DNA of 64,000 nt from Rhodococcus sp. HM1 (lineage in GTDB: Bacteria > Actinomycetota > Actinomycetes > Mycobacteriales > Mycobacteriaceae), in NCBI RefSeq assembly GCF_023218075.1, contig NZ_JALPTB010000002.1, positions 1 to 64,000 on the forward strand. The letters run 5' to 3'. A model generated the notes under the pieces. That model was not told where the DNA came from and made no database searches. It saw only the letters and a list, made by a program, of their open reading frames with translations. Each line of letters begins with the position of its first letter. The first letter of the stretch is position 1. A program made the translations under genes and the position numbers. Below, piece by piece: positions 1 to 8,739 of the stretch.

Positions 1-166
1 GGTCCTCGGTGACGGCCCGGTAGACCTGCGCGACGCGGTCGTCGAACTCGGTCAGGGTCAGGCGGCCCGCGCCGACATGGGTGCCGAGGATCTGGACGAG
101 CCGTTCGCGGTCGGCGTCGGAGATGCGGAGGCCGGCGATGGGGGTTTCGGGGGCGAGTGCGTCCAT
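1..166 (-). CDS. DUF1707-type protein, N-terminal part (cut by window edge)
   Basis: The reading frame enters from the left edge and starts at an ATG at 166, preceded by a strong GGGAGGGA ribosome site. The visible 55 residues contain LRISDADRERLVQILG and GRLTLTEFDDRVAQVY, the hallmark of the short DUF1707 domain found at the N-terminus of many actinobacterial membrane or SHOCT-type proteins of unknown role. It is transcribed away from the PadR gene, and the shared gap holds two PadR-type operator candidates, so the two are probably co-controlled. The C-terminal part, which would show whether membrane helices follow, lies outside the window. Confidence 0.75.
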   Translation of the reverse strand, partial: MDALAPETPIAGLRISDADRERLVQILGTHVGAGRLTLTEFDDRVAQVYRAVTED

Positions 167-185
167 CGGGATCCCTCCCAGGATC

Positions 186-239
186 TTCCATTGTGGAATG
201 TCGCGTAAACCAGCATGCGATATGCCACAGTGGAATGTC
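186..239. promoter_or_regulatory. Candidate PadR operator: two related palindromic boxes
   Basis: Two boxes lie in the divergent gap. TTCCATTGTGGAATGTC at 186-202 contains a perfect TTCCA-N3-TGGAA palindrome. TGCCACAGTGGAATGTC at 223-239 repeats the right half exactly. They are in direct orientation and 37 bp apart, about 3.5 helical turns. Their place between the PadR gene and the divergent DUF1707 gene suggests autoregulation. Binding is inferred. Confidence 0.55.
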
Positions 240-264
240 AACCCCTCGGCGGAAGGAACCCGCG

Positions 265-870
265 ATGACAGGCCGTCCCCTCAACGCGACCGCGGCGTCG
301 CTGCTCGGATTCCTGCACGAGGGCCCGAAGACCGGATGGGACCTGGTCGCGACCGCGCAGGACCGTATCGGCAAGTTCTGGTCCCTGACGACCAGCCAGG
401 TGTACCGGGAACTCGCGGCGATGGAGACCGCGGGATTGATCGTGGCGGGGGAGAAGGGCCCGCGCGACCGCAAGCCCTACTCCCTCACCGACGCCGGCCG
501 TCGCGCCTTCGCGGACTGGATCGTCCGGGAACCCGGCCCCGAGAACATCCGGTACCCGCTGCTGCTGACCGTCGCCTTCGGTGGCCATCTGCCGCCCGAG
601 CGTCTCGCCGAGATGCTCGCCGCCCACCGCACCGCCCACGAACAACGCCTCTCCGAATACGAAGAACTCGCCGCGCTCGACGGAATCGACCCCTACTTCG
701 GAGCGACCCTCGACTTCGGCGTGCTCTACGAACGCGCGGTGCTCGACTGGTTCGACCGCGTCGGGGACCGCCTGACCGGCCCGAACCCGAAAGGCGACAC
801 CCCGAGCGAGGACGGCGTCCACAATGACCTCGAAGCCCACAACGACCTCGAAAGCGAATCCGGGAGGTAG
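265..870 (+). CDS. PadR-family transcriptional regulator
   Basis: 201-residue regulator. The N-terminal winged helix (about residues 10-85) shows the PadR pattern: LLGFLHEGPKTGWDLV, then LTTSQVYRELAAMETAGLI and the basic wing GPRDRKPYSLTDAGR. The rest is the helical dimerisation arm typical of the longer PadR class. The ATG at 265 is chosen because GGAAGGA lies about 10 bases upstream and the conserved helix begins shortly after; the longer upstream reading is not supported. The stop at 870 is two bases before the hutH GTG, so regulator and hutH form one transcript. This suggests, but does not prove, that it senses histidine or urocanate. Confidence 0.85.
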   Translation: MTGRPLNATAASLLGFLHEGPKTGWDLVATAQDRIGKFWSLTTSQVYRELAAMETAGLIVAGEKGPRDRKPYSLTDAGRRAFADWIVREPGPENIRYPLLLTVAFGGHLPPERLAEMLAAHRTAHEQRLSEYEELAALDGIDPYFGATLDFGVLYERAVLDWFDRVGDRLTGPNPKGDTPSEDGVHNDLEAHNDLESESGR

Positions 871-872
871 CA

Positions 873-2414
873 GTGGCCGGTGAGGTCGTCGTCGGAATCG
901 GACCCGTCACCCCCGACGAGGTGGTGCGGGTCGCGCGCGGCGACGCGTCGGTCCGGTTGTCCGACGAGGCGCTCACCGCGATCGCCGACGGCCGAGCCCT
1001 CGTAGACGCGCTGGCCCGCGGCTCCCGGCCGGTGTACGGCATCTCCACCGGGTTCGGTGCCCTCGCCGTCCGGCACATTCCCGCCGAGGACCGGGCCCGG
1101 CTGCAGCGCAGCGTCGTGCGCTCCCATGCCGCGGGCACGGGCCCCGAGGTCGAGCGGGAGGTGGTGCGGGCGATGATGCTGCTGCGCCTGTCCACCCTCG
1201 CGACGGGTCGCACCGGCGTCCGCGTCGACACCGCCGTCGCGTACGCGGCCATGCTCGATGCGGGGATCACCCCGATCGTGCCGGAGCACGGCAGTCTCGG
1301 CTGTTCCGGCGACCTGGCGCCCCTCGCGCACGTCGCGCTCGCGCTGACCGGGGAGGGCACGGTTCGCGACCGCGCCGGTGTCGTCCTGCCCGCGGTGGAG
1401 GCGCTCGCCGAGGCGGGATGCATGCCGGTCGTTCTCGCCGAGAAGGAAGGCCTGGCGCTGATCAACGGCACCGACGGCATGCTCGGCATGCTCGTGCTCG
1501 CGTGCCGCGATCTCGCCGACCTGCTGCGGCTCGCCGACATCGCCGCGGCCATGAGCGTCGAAGCGCTGCTCGGGACCGACCGGGTCTTCGCCGCCGACCT
1601 GATCGCGCTGCGTCCGCACCCCGGCCAGGCGACCGCGGCGGCGAACATGGCCCGCCTGCTCGCCGGCTCCGGGATCGTCGCCAGCCACCGCACCGACGAC
1701 TGCCCGATCGTGCAGGACGCGTACTCGCTGCGCTGCGCCCCACAGGTCGCCGGTGCGGCCCGCGACACCCTCGCCCACGCCGAACAGGTCGCGAGCCGCG
1801 AATTGTGCTCGGCCATAGACAATCCCGTCGTCACTGCAGATGGCCGGATCGAATCGAACGGCAACTTCCACGGGGCTCCGCTCGGCTACGTCCTCGATTT
1901 CCTTGCCATCGCCGTGGCCGATGTCGCGAGCATGAGCGAACGTCGCACGGATCGGCTGCTCGACGTCGCGCGCAACCACGGTCTGCCGCCGTTCCTCGCC
2001 GACGATCCCGGGGTCGACAGCGGCCACATGATCGCGCAGTACACGCAGGCCGGAATCGTCGCGGAGCTGAAAAGACTTGCGGCACCGGCGAGTGTCGATT
2101 CGATTCCGTCGTCGGCGATGCAGGAGGACCATGTTTCGATGGGGTGGTCCGCGGCCCGCAAACTTCGCCGCGCTCTGGACGGACTGACGCGGGTGTTGTC
2201 GATCGAAATTCTCACCGCTGCACGGGCGTTGGACCTTCGTTCCCCGCTGACCCCGGCGCCGGGCACCGCGGCGGTCCGGGATGCGTTGCGTCGCCGCGTG
2301 CCCGGACCCGGAACGGACCGGCACCTCGCGCCGGAGATCGACGAGGCGATGGCCATGGCCGCGTCGGGTGAACTTGTCGCCGCGGCCGAGGCGGTCGTCG
2401 GTCCGTTGCCGTGA
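873..2414 (+). CDS. hutH: Histidine ammonia-lyase
   Basis: 513 residues, the normal length for HutH, which deaminates L-histidine to urocanate in the cytosol. The active-site loop GSLGCSGDLAPLAH gives the MIO-forming triad as Cys144-Ser145-Gly146 rather than the textbook Ala-Ser-Gly. The cyclising Ser-Gly pair is intact, and I recall Cys at this place in other actinobacterial histidases, so activity is expected. STGFGAL near residue 60 and SRELCSAIDNPVV are further family motifs. The GTG at 873 has GGGAGG eight bases upstream and follows the PadR stop by two bases. The gene is separated from the rest of the hut genes and converges on their operon, with its stop only 18 bp from the FAD oxidoreductase stop. 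Confidence 0.95.
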   Translation: MAGEVVVGIGPVTPDEVVRVARGDASVRLSDEALTAIADGRALVDALARGSRPVYGISTGFGALAVRHIPAEDRARLQRSVVRSHAAGTGPEVEREVVRAMMLLRLSTLATGRTGVRVDTAVAYAAMLDAGITPIVPEHGSLGCSGDLAPLAHVALALTGEGTVRDRAGVVLPAVEALAEAGCMPVVLAEKEGLALINGTDGMLGMLVLACRDLADLLRLADIAAAMSVEALLGTDRVFAADLIALRPHPGQATAAANMARLLAGSGIVASHRTDDCPIVQDAYSLRCAPQVAGAARDTLAHAEQVASRELCSAIDNPVVTADGRIESNGNFHGAPLGYVLDFLAIAVADVASMSERRTDRLLDVARNHGLPPFLADDPGVDSGHMIAQYTQAGIVAELKRLAAPASVDSIPSSAMQEDHVSMGWSAARKLRRALDGLTRVLSIEILTAARALDLRSPLTPAPGTAAVRDALRRRVPGPGTDRHLAPEIDEAMAMAASGELVAAAEAVVGPLP

Positions 2415-2432
2415 CGGTCGACCCGGCGACAC

Positions 2433-3674
2433 TCATCGCAGGGGATCGAAACGGCGCAGAAGTGGATCCGGAATACCGGTCGCCATCAACTCCGCGAGCA
2501 GTCGGCCGGTCAGCGGACCGAGCGCGACACCCCACATGCCGTGCCCGCCCGCGACGAACACCCGCGGCGACAGGGTTTCGCCGATCAGCGGCAGACCGTC
2601 GGCGGTGCACGGACGCGACCCAACCCACTCCTCTTTCGTTGCGGACCAATCGATTCCGCTGAGCAACGGGCGGGTGGCATCGATGATCGCCTGCACTCGA
2701 CGTGGATCGAACGGGGCGTCGGGGCTACGGAACTCCATCATCCCGGCGATCCGCAGCCGGTCGTGCAGCGGTGTGCACGCGACCCGCTGGGTCGGAAAGT
2801 AGATCGGATTCTTGGGCAGTTCCGCGGGGTGGACGCTGAAGCTGTAGCCGCGACCGGCCTGCACGATCGTCCGCACCCCGAAGGGCCGCGCCAGATCCCC
2901 GAGCCGCGCGCCCGTCGCGAGCACCACCGCGTCCGCCGAGTAGGCCTGCCCGTCCGGGCCGGTGACCTCCACGGACTCCGCGCGCGCACGTACCGACTCG
3001 GTGTCGAACCCTTCGACGATCTCACCGCCGCGTTCGCGCACGGAGTCGGCCAGGGCCGCGAGAAAGCGGGGCGGATCGATGAACCGCTGCCCCCGGATCA
3101 GCACCCCCACTCGCACGGCCTCGCCGAGCAGCGGCTCGAGCGACCGCACGGTGTCACGATCGAGAAGTTCGTAGTCGACCTCGCCGCCGGCGGCCCGCAC
3201 GTGCTCGAACTCGTCGAGCAGGCCCTGCCGATCCGACTCGGACACGAACGCGGCCAGGAACGGATCGGCGGTGCGGGTCTGCTCGGTGAGCCCGCCGCGG
3301 ATCAGGTCGTCGTAGGCGTCCAGCGCGACCCGGTTGGCCTGCGCGAACACCGCCATCGAGGCACGCCAGCGGCCGGGCGTGCAGTTGCGGGCGAAACCGG
3401 CGAGGAACCGGAGCAACCGCAGGTCGGTGGTCGGCGGCACGTACACCGGCGACGACGGAGTCAGCGCCGACCGCAGTCCGTAGCGCAGCACCGACGGCTC
3501 GGGCAGCGGCAGCGTCAACGCCGGAGCCAACCACCCCGCGTTGCCCCACGAGGCGTCCGCGGCGACACCCTCGCGGTCGAGCACCGTGACCTCGACCTCG
3601 CGCTCCTGCAGGAACCAGGCGGTGGACAGTCCGACGACACCGGCACCGACGACGATCACCCGACGAACGGTCAT
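2433..3674 (-). CDS. FAD-dependent D-amino-acid dehydrogenase-like oxidoreductase
   Basis: 413 residues of the DAO/DadA fold. The N-terminal Rossmann motif VIVVGAGVVGLSTAWFL binds FAD. ASWGNAGWLAPALTLPLPEP is the DadA-type substrate-side segment, and WVGSRPCTADGLPLIGET followed by VAGGHGMWGVALGP is the C-terminal FAD motif. The ATG at 3674 has GGAG nine bases upstream. It is the last gene of the hutU-hutI-hutG strand, about 110 bp after hutG. A role with D-histidine or another imino or amino acid fed into the pathway is possible. It could equally be an unrelated deaminating oxidase; the substrate cannot be read from sequence. Confidence 0.85.
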   Translation of the reverse strand: MTVRRVIVVGAGVVGLSTAWFLQEREVEVTVLDREGVAADASWGNAGWLAPALTLPLPEPSVLRYGLRSALTPSSPVYVPPTTDLRLLRFLAGFARNCTPGRWRASMAVFAQANRVALDAYDDLIRGGLTEQTRTADPFLAAFVSESDRQGLLDEFEHVRAAGGEVDYELLDRDTVRSLEPLLGEAVRVGVLIRGQRFIDPPRFLAALADSVRERGGEIVEGFDTESVRARAESVEVTGPDGQAYSADAVVLATGARLGDLARPFGVRTIVQAGRGYSFSVHPAELPKNPIYFPTQRVACTPLHDRLRIAGMMEFRSPDAPFDPRRVQAIIDATRPLLSGIDWSATKEEWVGSRPCTADGLPLIGETLSPRVFVAGGHGMWGVALGPLTGRLLAELMATGIPDPLLRRFDPLR

Positions 3675-3784
3675 GACGCACTCCCGTATCCGAAATGCCC
3701 CATCCGGTTCCATCATGCACGCGTGTGCGCGACCGGGGCGGCGAACATCGGCTCGGATCCCGGGTCGTGGGGCGTGTCCCGGTT

Positions 3785-4753
3785 CTAGCGAGTGCCGGTG
3801 GGTCTTCCGGTGACGATCCGGTGCACGAGGCGCGCCGCGGTGCGCGCCGTCCGGTCGTCGATGTCGAAGGCCGGGTTGAGCTCGGCGACCTCGGCGACGG
3901 CGAGCCGGCCGCTGCGCGCCACCAGATCGCACACGTGCTGGACCACCTCGAGTGGAACCCCGTACGCGGCCGGGGCGCTGACGCCCGGCGCGATCGCGGC
4001 CGGGAGGACGTCCAGGTCGACGGTCAGGTGGACCAGGTCCACCGTCGCGAGGAACTCGCCGACGAACGTCTCGACGTCGGGCAGATGCGCGATGCGGCAC
4101 TCGTCGTCGAGCAGGTATCGCACCCCGAGTTCGGAGGCGGTCGTGAACAGCGCGGTCGTGTTGCTCGGCTGCGCGATCCCCACCACCGCATACCGCAGAT
4201 CCCGACCCCGCGACTTCTCCTCGCGCGCCATCTGCAGGAATGGGGTACCCGAACTCGGTGTCGCATCGGCCCGCAGGTCGAAGTGCGCGTCGAGGTTCAG
4301 CACGCCGCAGCGCGCGCCGTCACGCACGGCCGCGCTGCCCGCGATGCCCAGGTAGGTGCCGTACGCGACCTCGTGCCCGCCCCCGAGGACCGTGACGGGG
4401 TGTCCGTGGTCGAGCAGTGTGGTCACCGCGGCGCCGAGGCGGCGCTGTGCTCCCTCGAGGTCGCCACCGGCGACGACCACGTCGCCCGCGTCGTACACCG
4501 TCGACGGTCCGGACGGCGGCACCGCCAGCGACGCGAGCCCCGCGCGCAGTGCGGCCGGTCCGTCGGCGGCACCGGGCCGGCCCCGGTTGCGGCGCACGCC
4601 TTCGTCGCTGCGGAACCCGATCAATACGGGAGTCCCGGGTTCCGGGTCGTCGGGCCACGGCGTGACGGCACCGTGCCAGCGCAGGTGCTCCCGGCCCGGG
4701 CCGTCGTCGCGGCCGGTCCACGACTGCGCCGGCACATCCGTCCGCAGGATCAT
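3785..4753 (-). CDS. hutG: Formimidoylglutamase (HutG, arginase-fold)
   Basis: 322-residue ureohydrolase-fold enzyme expected to hydrolyse N-formimidoyl-L-glutamate to glutamate and formamide, the last step of the four-enzyme Hut route. Mn-binding motifs of the arginase/agmatinase family are visible: [23 protein letters not shown] and LTVDLDVLP. Its ATG overlaps the hutI stop by four bases (ATGA at 4750-4753), a sign of translational coupling. No hutF-type deiminase is seen, consistent with direct hydrolysis. Agmatinase activity is the alternative in this fold, but the position between hutI and the locus end makes HutG the better reading. Confidence 0.9.
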   Translation of the reverse strand: MILRTDVPAQSWTGRDDGPGREHLRWHGAVTPWPDDPEPGTPVLIGFRSDEGVRRNRGRPGAADGPAALRAGLASLAVPPSGPSTVYDAGDVVVAGGDLEGAQRRLGAAVTTLLDHGHPVTVLGGGHEVAYGTYLGIAGSAAVRDGARCGVLNLDAHFDLRADATPSSGTPFLQMAREEKSRGRDLRYAVVGIAQPSNTTALFTTASELGVRYLLDDECRIAHLPDVETFVGEFLATVDLVHLTVDLDVLPAAIAPGVSAPAAYGVPLEVVQHVCDLVARSGRLAVAEVAELNPAFDIDDRTARTAARLVHRIVTGRPTGTR

Positions 4754-5931
4754 AGGCGAATTCCGTCCTTCCACACGTGCGAGACGAGGTGCACGCCCGG
4801 CCGGTACGCGAGGTGCACGTGCGAGGGGGCGTCGAGCGCGATCACATCCGCCCGGCAGCCGGGTCTCAGCACGCCGATATCGTTGCGGCGCAGCGCGTGT
4901 GCTCCGCCCGCGGTAGCGGACCACACCGCCTCGTCTGGGCTCATGTGCATCTCGCGTACCGCCAGCGCGATGCACAGGGGCATGCTCGTCGTGTACGAGG
5001 TGCCGGGGTTGCAGTCGGTCGCCACCGCGACCGTCACACCGGAGTCGAGCAGTCGTCGGGAATTGGGATACGTTTCCCGCGTGGAGAATTCGGCTCCCGG
5101 GAGCAAGGTTGCGACCGTGGTGCTGTCGGCCAGCGCCGCGATGTCGTCCGCGCTGGTGTGCGTGACGTGATCGACCGACGCCGCGCCGGTTTCGACGGCG
5201 ATCCGCACGCCCTCGCCCGGACCGAGCTGGTTGCCGTGCACCCGCGGGACCATCCCCGCCGCGACACCGGCGCTGAGCACCGCGCGGCATTGGTCGGCGT
5301 CGAACGCGCCGCGCTCGCAGAACACGTCGATCCACTTCGCGTGGGGCGCGCACGCAGGGATCATCTCCTCGATCACCATGCGCACGTAGTCGTCTGTGCG
5401 GCCGTCGAATTCGGGCGGAGTGACGTGCGCGGCGAGCAGCGTCGTCTCCGGCGTGTGTGCCGCGGCCAGGCGCAGGCTGCGCAGTTCGTCGGCGACGGTC
5501 TGGCCGTATCCGGACTTGCATTCGATCGTCGTCGTCCCCGACCGGCGGGCCTCGGTCACCAACCGGGTCGCGGTCGCGTTCAGCTCCGCGTCGGTCGCCG
5601 CGCGGGTCGCCGCGATCGTCGAGCGGATACCTCCCGCGGTGTAGGGCTGCCCGGCCATCCGGGACGCGAACTCCTCGGCGCGGTCGCCGGCGAAGACCGG
5701 ATGCGTGTGGCTGTCGACGAATCCGGGAAGTACCGTGCGGCCGTCCAGGTCGAGACGAAAGACATTGTCGGCGTGCGGTTCCCGACCGCTGCTGCCCACC
5801 CATTGCACGACACCGTCCCCGAGCAGGAGCGCCGCGTCTCGCAACAGGCCCAGCCGGCCCACCCCGATATCGGGATCGTTGGTGACGAGGACACCGATGC
5901 CGTCGAGCAGCGTCCACGGACCCGAGGTCAC
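4750..5931 (-). CDS. hutI: Imidazolonepropionase
   Basis: 393 residues of the amidohydrolase superfamily, converting 4-imidazolone-5-propionate to formimidoylglutamate. The metal-binding [17 protein letters not shown] and the downstream [11 protein letters not shown] and ATDCNPGTS segments are typical HutI signatures. The start is GTG at 5931, three bases after the hutU stop; an AGGAG lies inside the hutU tail at suitable spacing. The tight packing with hutU and hutG shows a single operon. Confidence 0.95.
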   Translation of the reverse strand: MTSGPWTLLDGIGVLVTNDPDIGVGRLGLLRDAALLLGDGVVQWVGSSGREPHADNVFRLDLDGRTVLPGFVDSHTHPVFAGDRAEEFASRMAGQPYTAGGIRSTIAATRAATDAELNATATRLVTEARRSGTTTIECKSGYGQTVADELRSLRLAAAHTPETTLLAAHVTPPEFDGRTDDYVRMVIEEMIPACAPHAKWIDVFCERGAFDADQCRAVLSAGVAAGMVPRVHGNQLGPGEGVRIAVETGAASVDHVTHTSADDIAALADSTTVATLLPGAEFSTRETYPNSRRLLDSGVTVAVATDCNPGTSYTTSMPLCIALAVREMHMSPDEAVWSATAGGAHALRRNDIGVLRPGCRADVIALDAPSHVHLAYRPGVHLVSHVWKDGIRL

Positions 5932-5934
5932 GAC

Positions 5935-7623
5935 TCACCGCTCCTGCATGGGGATGCGCAGGCCGTGCCGGGCGGCGACCTCACCGGCCTTGTCGTAGCC
6001 GGCGTCGACGTGCCGCAGCACGCCGGTCGCGGGATCGTTGGTGAGCACCCGCTCGAGTTTGCGGGCGGCGAGCTCGGTGCCGTCGGCGACGCAGACCTGA
6101 CCAGCGTGGATGGACCGGCCCATGCCGACGCCGCCGCCGTGGTGGATCGACACCCAGGTCGCTCCCGACGCGGTGTTGACCAGCGCGTTGAGCAGCGGCC
6201 AGTCGGCGATCGCGTCGGAGCCGTCGGCCATCGCCTCCGTCTCGCGGTAGGGCGACGCCACCGACCCGGCGTCCAGGTGGTCGCGGCCGATGACGATCGG
6301 CGCGGACACCTCACCGGAGGCCACCATCTCGTTGAATCGCAGGCCCGCCCGGTGCCGCTCGCCGTACCCGAGCCAGCAGATCCGCGCCGGCAGACCCTCG
6401 AACTGCACCTTCTCCCCGGCCAGGCGCAGCCACCGCGTCAGATGCGTGTTGTCCGGGAACAATTCGGCGACCGCCCGATCGGTCGCGGCGATGTCGGCGG
6501 GGTCGCCCGACAGTGCCGCCCACCGGAACGGGCCGCGCCCCTCCTCGAACAGCGGCCGGATGTAGGCGGGGACGAAGCCGGGGAAGGCGAACGCGCGGTC
6601 GTAGCCCCCCTTGCGGGCCTCGTCGCGGATCGAATTGCCGTAGTCGAACACCTCGGCGCCGCGGTCGAGGAATCCGACCATGGCCTCGACGTGCCGTGCC
6701 ATCGACGCGCGTGCCTGCTCGGTGAACCAGGCCGGGTCCTTCTCGCTCAGCCGGTGCCAGTCCTCGAGTTCCACCCCGAGCGGAAGGTAGGACAGCGGGT
6801 CGTGCGCGGAGGTCTGATCCGTGACGATATCGATCGGCGCGCCGCGCTCGAGAAGTCGCGGGAATGCGTGGGCGGCGTTGGCGACCACCCCGATCGACAA
6901 CGGGGTGCGGGCCTCGCGCGCGGCGACCGCCAGTTCGAGTCCGGCTTCGAGGGTGTCGGCGCGCACGTCGAGATAGCCGTGGTCCAGGCGTCTTTCGATG
7001 CGAGCCGGGTCGACGTCGACGCACAGGGCGACACCGTCGTGCATCGTGATCGCCAGCGGTTGCGCGCCGCCCATTCCGCCGAGGCCCGCGGTGAGGGTGA
7101 GGGTGCCCGCGAGGGTGCCGCCGCTGTCCGGGTAGCGCCCCGAGGCGGCGAGCTTCCGCGCGACCGCCCCGAACGTCTCGTAGGTGCCCTGGAGGATGCC
7201 CTGCGAGCCGATGTAGATCCACGAACCTGCCGTCATCTGCCCGTACATGATGAGACCGAGCGCCTCGAGCCGGCGGAACTCCTCCCAGTTCGCCCAGTCG
7301 CCGACCAGATTCGAGTTCGCGATCAGCACCCGCGGAGCCCACTCGTGGGTGCGCAGGACCCCGACGGGCTTGCCGGACTGGACGAGCAGGGTCTCGTCGT
7401 CGGCGAGGGTCTCGAGCGCGGCGACGATCGCGTCGAACGCCGCCCAGCTACGGGCGGCGCGCCCCGTTCCGCCGTAGACCACGAGATCGTCGGGGCGTTC
7501 GGCGACCTCCGGATCCAGATTGTTCATCAGCATGCGCAGCGCGGCCTCCTGCTGCCAGCCGCGACAGTGCAGGTCGCGGCCGCGGGGAGCGCGGACGGGC
7601 CGGGCGCCGGGCAGGTTCGTCAT
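5935..7623 (-). CDS. hutU: Urocanate hydratase
   Basis: 562 residues, full length for urocanase, an NAD-dependent enzyme converting urocanate to imidazolonepropionate. Recognisable segments are [20 protein letters not shown] near the N-terminus, [29 protein letters not shown], and [13 protein letters not shown]-like [18 protein letters not shown] near the C-terminus. The start ATG at 7623 encodes [15 protein letters not shown]. It is the first gene of the minus-strand hut operon. The leader contains copy 1 of the 55-bp palindromic repeat and, further up, the inverted repeat shared with the divergent SDR gene. Confidence 0.95.
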   Translation of the reverse strand: MTNLPGARPVRAPRGRDLHCRGWQQEAALRMLMNNLDPEVAERPDDLVVYGGTGRAARSWAAFDAIVAALETLADDETLLVQSGKPVGVLRTHEWAPRVLIANSNLVGDWANWEEFRRLEALGLIMYGQMTAGSWIYIGSQGILQGTYETFGAVARKLAASGRYPDSGGTLAGTLTLTAGLGGMGGAQPLAITMHDGVALCVDVDPARIERRLDHGYLDVRADTLEAGLELAVAAREARTPLSIGVVANAAHAFPRLLERGAPIDIVTDQTSAHDPLSYLPLGVELEDWHRLSEKDPAWFTEQARASMARHVEAMVGFLDRGAEVFDYGNSIRDEARKGGYDRAFAFPGFVPAYIRPLFEEGRGPFRWAALSGDPADIAATDRAVAELFPDNTHLTRWLRLAGEKVQFEGLPARICWLGYGERHRAGLRFNEMVASGEVSAPIVIGRDHLDAGSVASPYRETEAMADGSDAIADWPLLNALVNTASGATWVSIHHGGGVGMGRSIHAGQVCVADGTELAARKLERVLTNDPATGVLRHVDAGYDKAGEVAARHGLRIPMQER

Positions 7624-7705
7624 GATCACCTCGCGGTGTTCGGGCCTGTACCGATTACACCCTCTCGGTGCCGTGATGCGGTGGCGAAGCGCCGATTCGG
7701 CGCCG

Positions 7706-7760
7706 GTGTGCCGAAGTGGCGCCTCCGACCGCCATTTCGGCACACCGGCAGCGCAGCTGC
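7706..7760. repeat. 55-bp palindromic repeat, copy 1
   Basis: Starts GTGTGCCGAAGTGGCG and ends GCAGCGCAGCTGC. It folds into a long stem (7703-7720 with 7731-7748, one G-U pair, 10-base loop) followed by a small GCAGC/GCTGC stem. A copy with the same layout is at 8630-8684. It is a REP-like dispersed element and could act as a terminator or RNA stability element in the hutU leader. Confidence 0.75.
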
Positions 7761-7773
7761 TTGACCATCGCCA

Positions 7774-7807
7774 AGAATGATGTTCTGCTTTACGGAAACA
7801 TCATTCT
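7774..7807. promoter_or_regulatory. Perfect 11-bp inverted repeat upstream of the SDR gene
   Basis: AGAATGATGTT at 7774-7784 and AACATCATTCT at 7797-7807 are perfect reverse complements 12 bases apart. The element is AT-rich in a GC-rich surrounding and ends 32 bp before the SDR start. It has the size and symmetry of a TetR- or FadR-type operator. Which regulator binds is unknown. Confidence 0.5.
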
Positions 7808-7839
7808 CGTCGAGGTTTCGCAGCAGGAGGTGGAAGCAA

Positions 7840-8640
7840 GTGGACCTGGGTTCCGCGCGCCACGCATTCGTCACCGGCGGCGCCAGTGGTATCGGCAGGG
7901 GTATCGCCGAGGCGCTCGCCGACGCCGGGGTGCGTGTCACGATCGCCGACATCGACCGGGAGGCAACCGAAGCGGTCGTCGCCACCCGCCCGGACGACTT
8001 CGCCGGGCTCGACCTCGACGTGCGCGACCGCGCGGCCTGGCGTGAGGCGAAGGCCCGGTCGGAAGCGGTGTTCGGGCCCGTCGACATCCTTGTCAACAAC
8101 GCGGGAATCGGATTCAACGGCCGGGACTTCGCCGACCTGGACCCGGAGGTGTTCGACCGGATCATCGACATCGACCTGACGGGAGTGTTCAACGGGATCT
8201 CCACGTTCGCGGCCGACCTGCGCGTCCGCGGGCGGGGCCACATCGTCAACACCGCGTCCGTGATGGCCCTGACCGCGGGTGCGCCGGGCCGCGGGGCCTA
8301 CAGTGCGGCCAAGAGCGCGGTCGTGGCGATGTCCGAGGCGCTGCGGCAGGAGATGGCGCCCCACGGGGTGGGGGTGTCGGTGCTGTGCCCCGGACTGGTC
8401 CGGTCCAACCTCGACAGCACCACCACCCGGCTGGGCGGTCAGGTCGAGAACGTCGCCCACATCAAGGGCGACGGCAGCCTCGGCATGGACCCGGCGGAGG
8501 CCGGCGCGCGGGTGCTCGACGGCATCGCCCGCGACCTTCCGTACATCCTCACGCACCCGCACTATCTGTCCCACGTCGAGGCGCGCATGGATTCGCTCCG
8601 CCGCTGTTTCGCGGAGGCGGAATCCGTCCGTGTGCCGTAG
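7840..8640 (+). CDS. Short-chain dehydrogenase/reductase
   Basis: 266-residue classical SDR. The NAD(P) motif is TGGASGIGRGIAEALA at about residues 10-25, NNAGIG follows near residue 88, and the catalytic set is Ser in NTASVMAL, then YSAAK (Tyr and Lys). The GTG at 7840 is preferred because AGGAGG lies nine bases upstream and the Rossmann strand begins immediately. A longer ATG reading from 7777 would overlap the inverted repeat and adds a non-family extension. The last four codons (VRVP) lie inside copy 2 of the 55-bp repeat. Substrate unknown; a sterol, fatty or hydroxy-acid substrate is typical for such genes in this group. Confidence 0.85.
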   Translation: MDLGSARHAFVTGGASGIGRGIAEALADAGVRVTIADIDREATEAVVATRPDDFAGLDLDVRDRAAWREAKARSEAVFGPVDILVNNAGIGFNGRDFADLDPEVFDRIIDIDLTGVFNGISTFAADLRVRGRGHIVNTASVMALTAGAPGRGAYSAAKSAVVAMSEALRQEMAPHGVGVSVLCPGLVRSNLDSTTTRLGGQVENVAHIKGDGSLGMDPAEAGARVLDGIARDLPYILTHPHYLSHVEARMDSLRRCFAEAESVRVP

Positions 8641-8684
8641 TGGCGCCCCTGACCGCCACAAAGGCACACGAGCAGCGAAGCTGC
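8630..8684. repeat. 55-bp palindromic repeat, copy 2
   Basis: Starts GTGTGCCGTAGTGGCG and ends GCAGCGAAGCTGC, matching copy 1 over most positions with several compensating changes in the stem. It begins within the last codons of the SDR gene and supplies the TAG stop, so insertion has reshaped the protein C-terminus. It probably terminates or protects the SDR transcript before htpG. Confidence 0.75.
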
Positions 8685-8739
8685 CTGCCGTCATCAGTAG
8701 GATCGACGGTCGTCAGTTCTGCTTCGAAGGGGACCGAAA

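Noticed and set aside
726-2432. Long minus-strand frame of 568 codons opposite hutH
   Set aside because: It is low-complexity, Arg/Gly-rich antisense of a clear hutH; such shadow frames are common in high-GC DNA.
4777-7764. 995-codon plus-strand frame opposite the hut operon
   Set aside because: It mirrors hutI and hutU codon positions and shows no family motifs.
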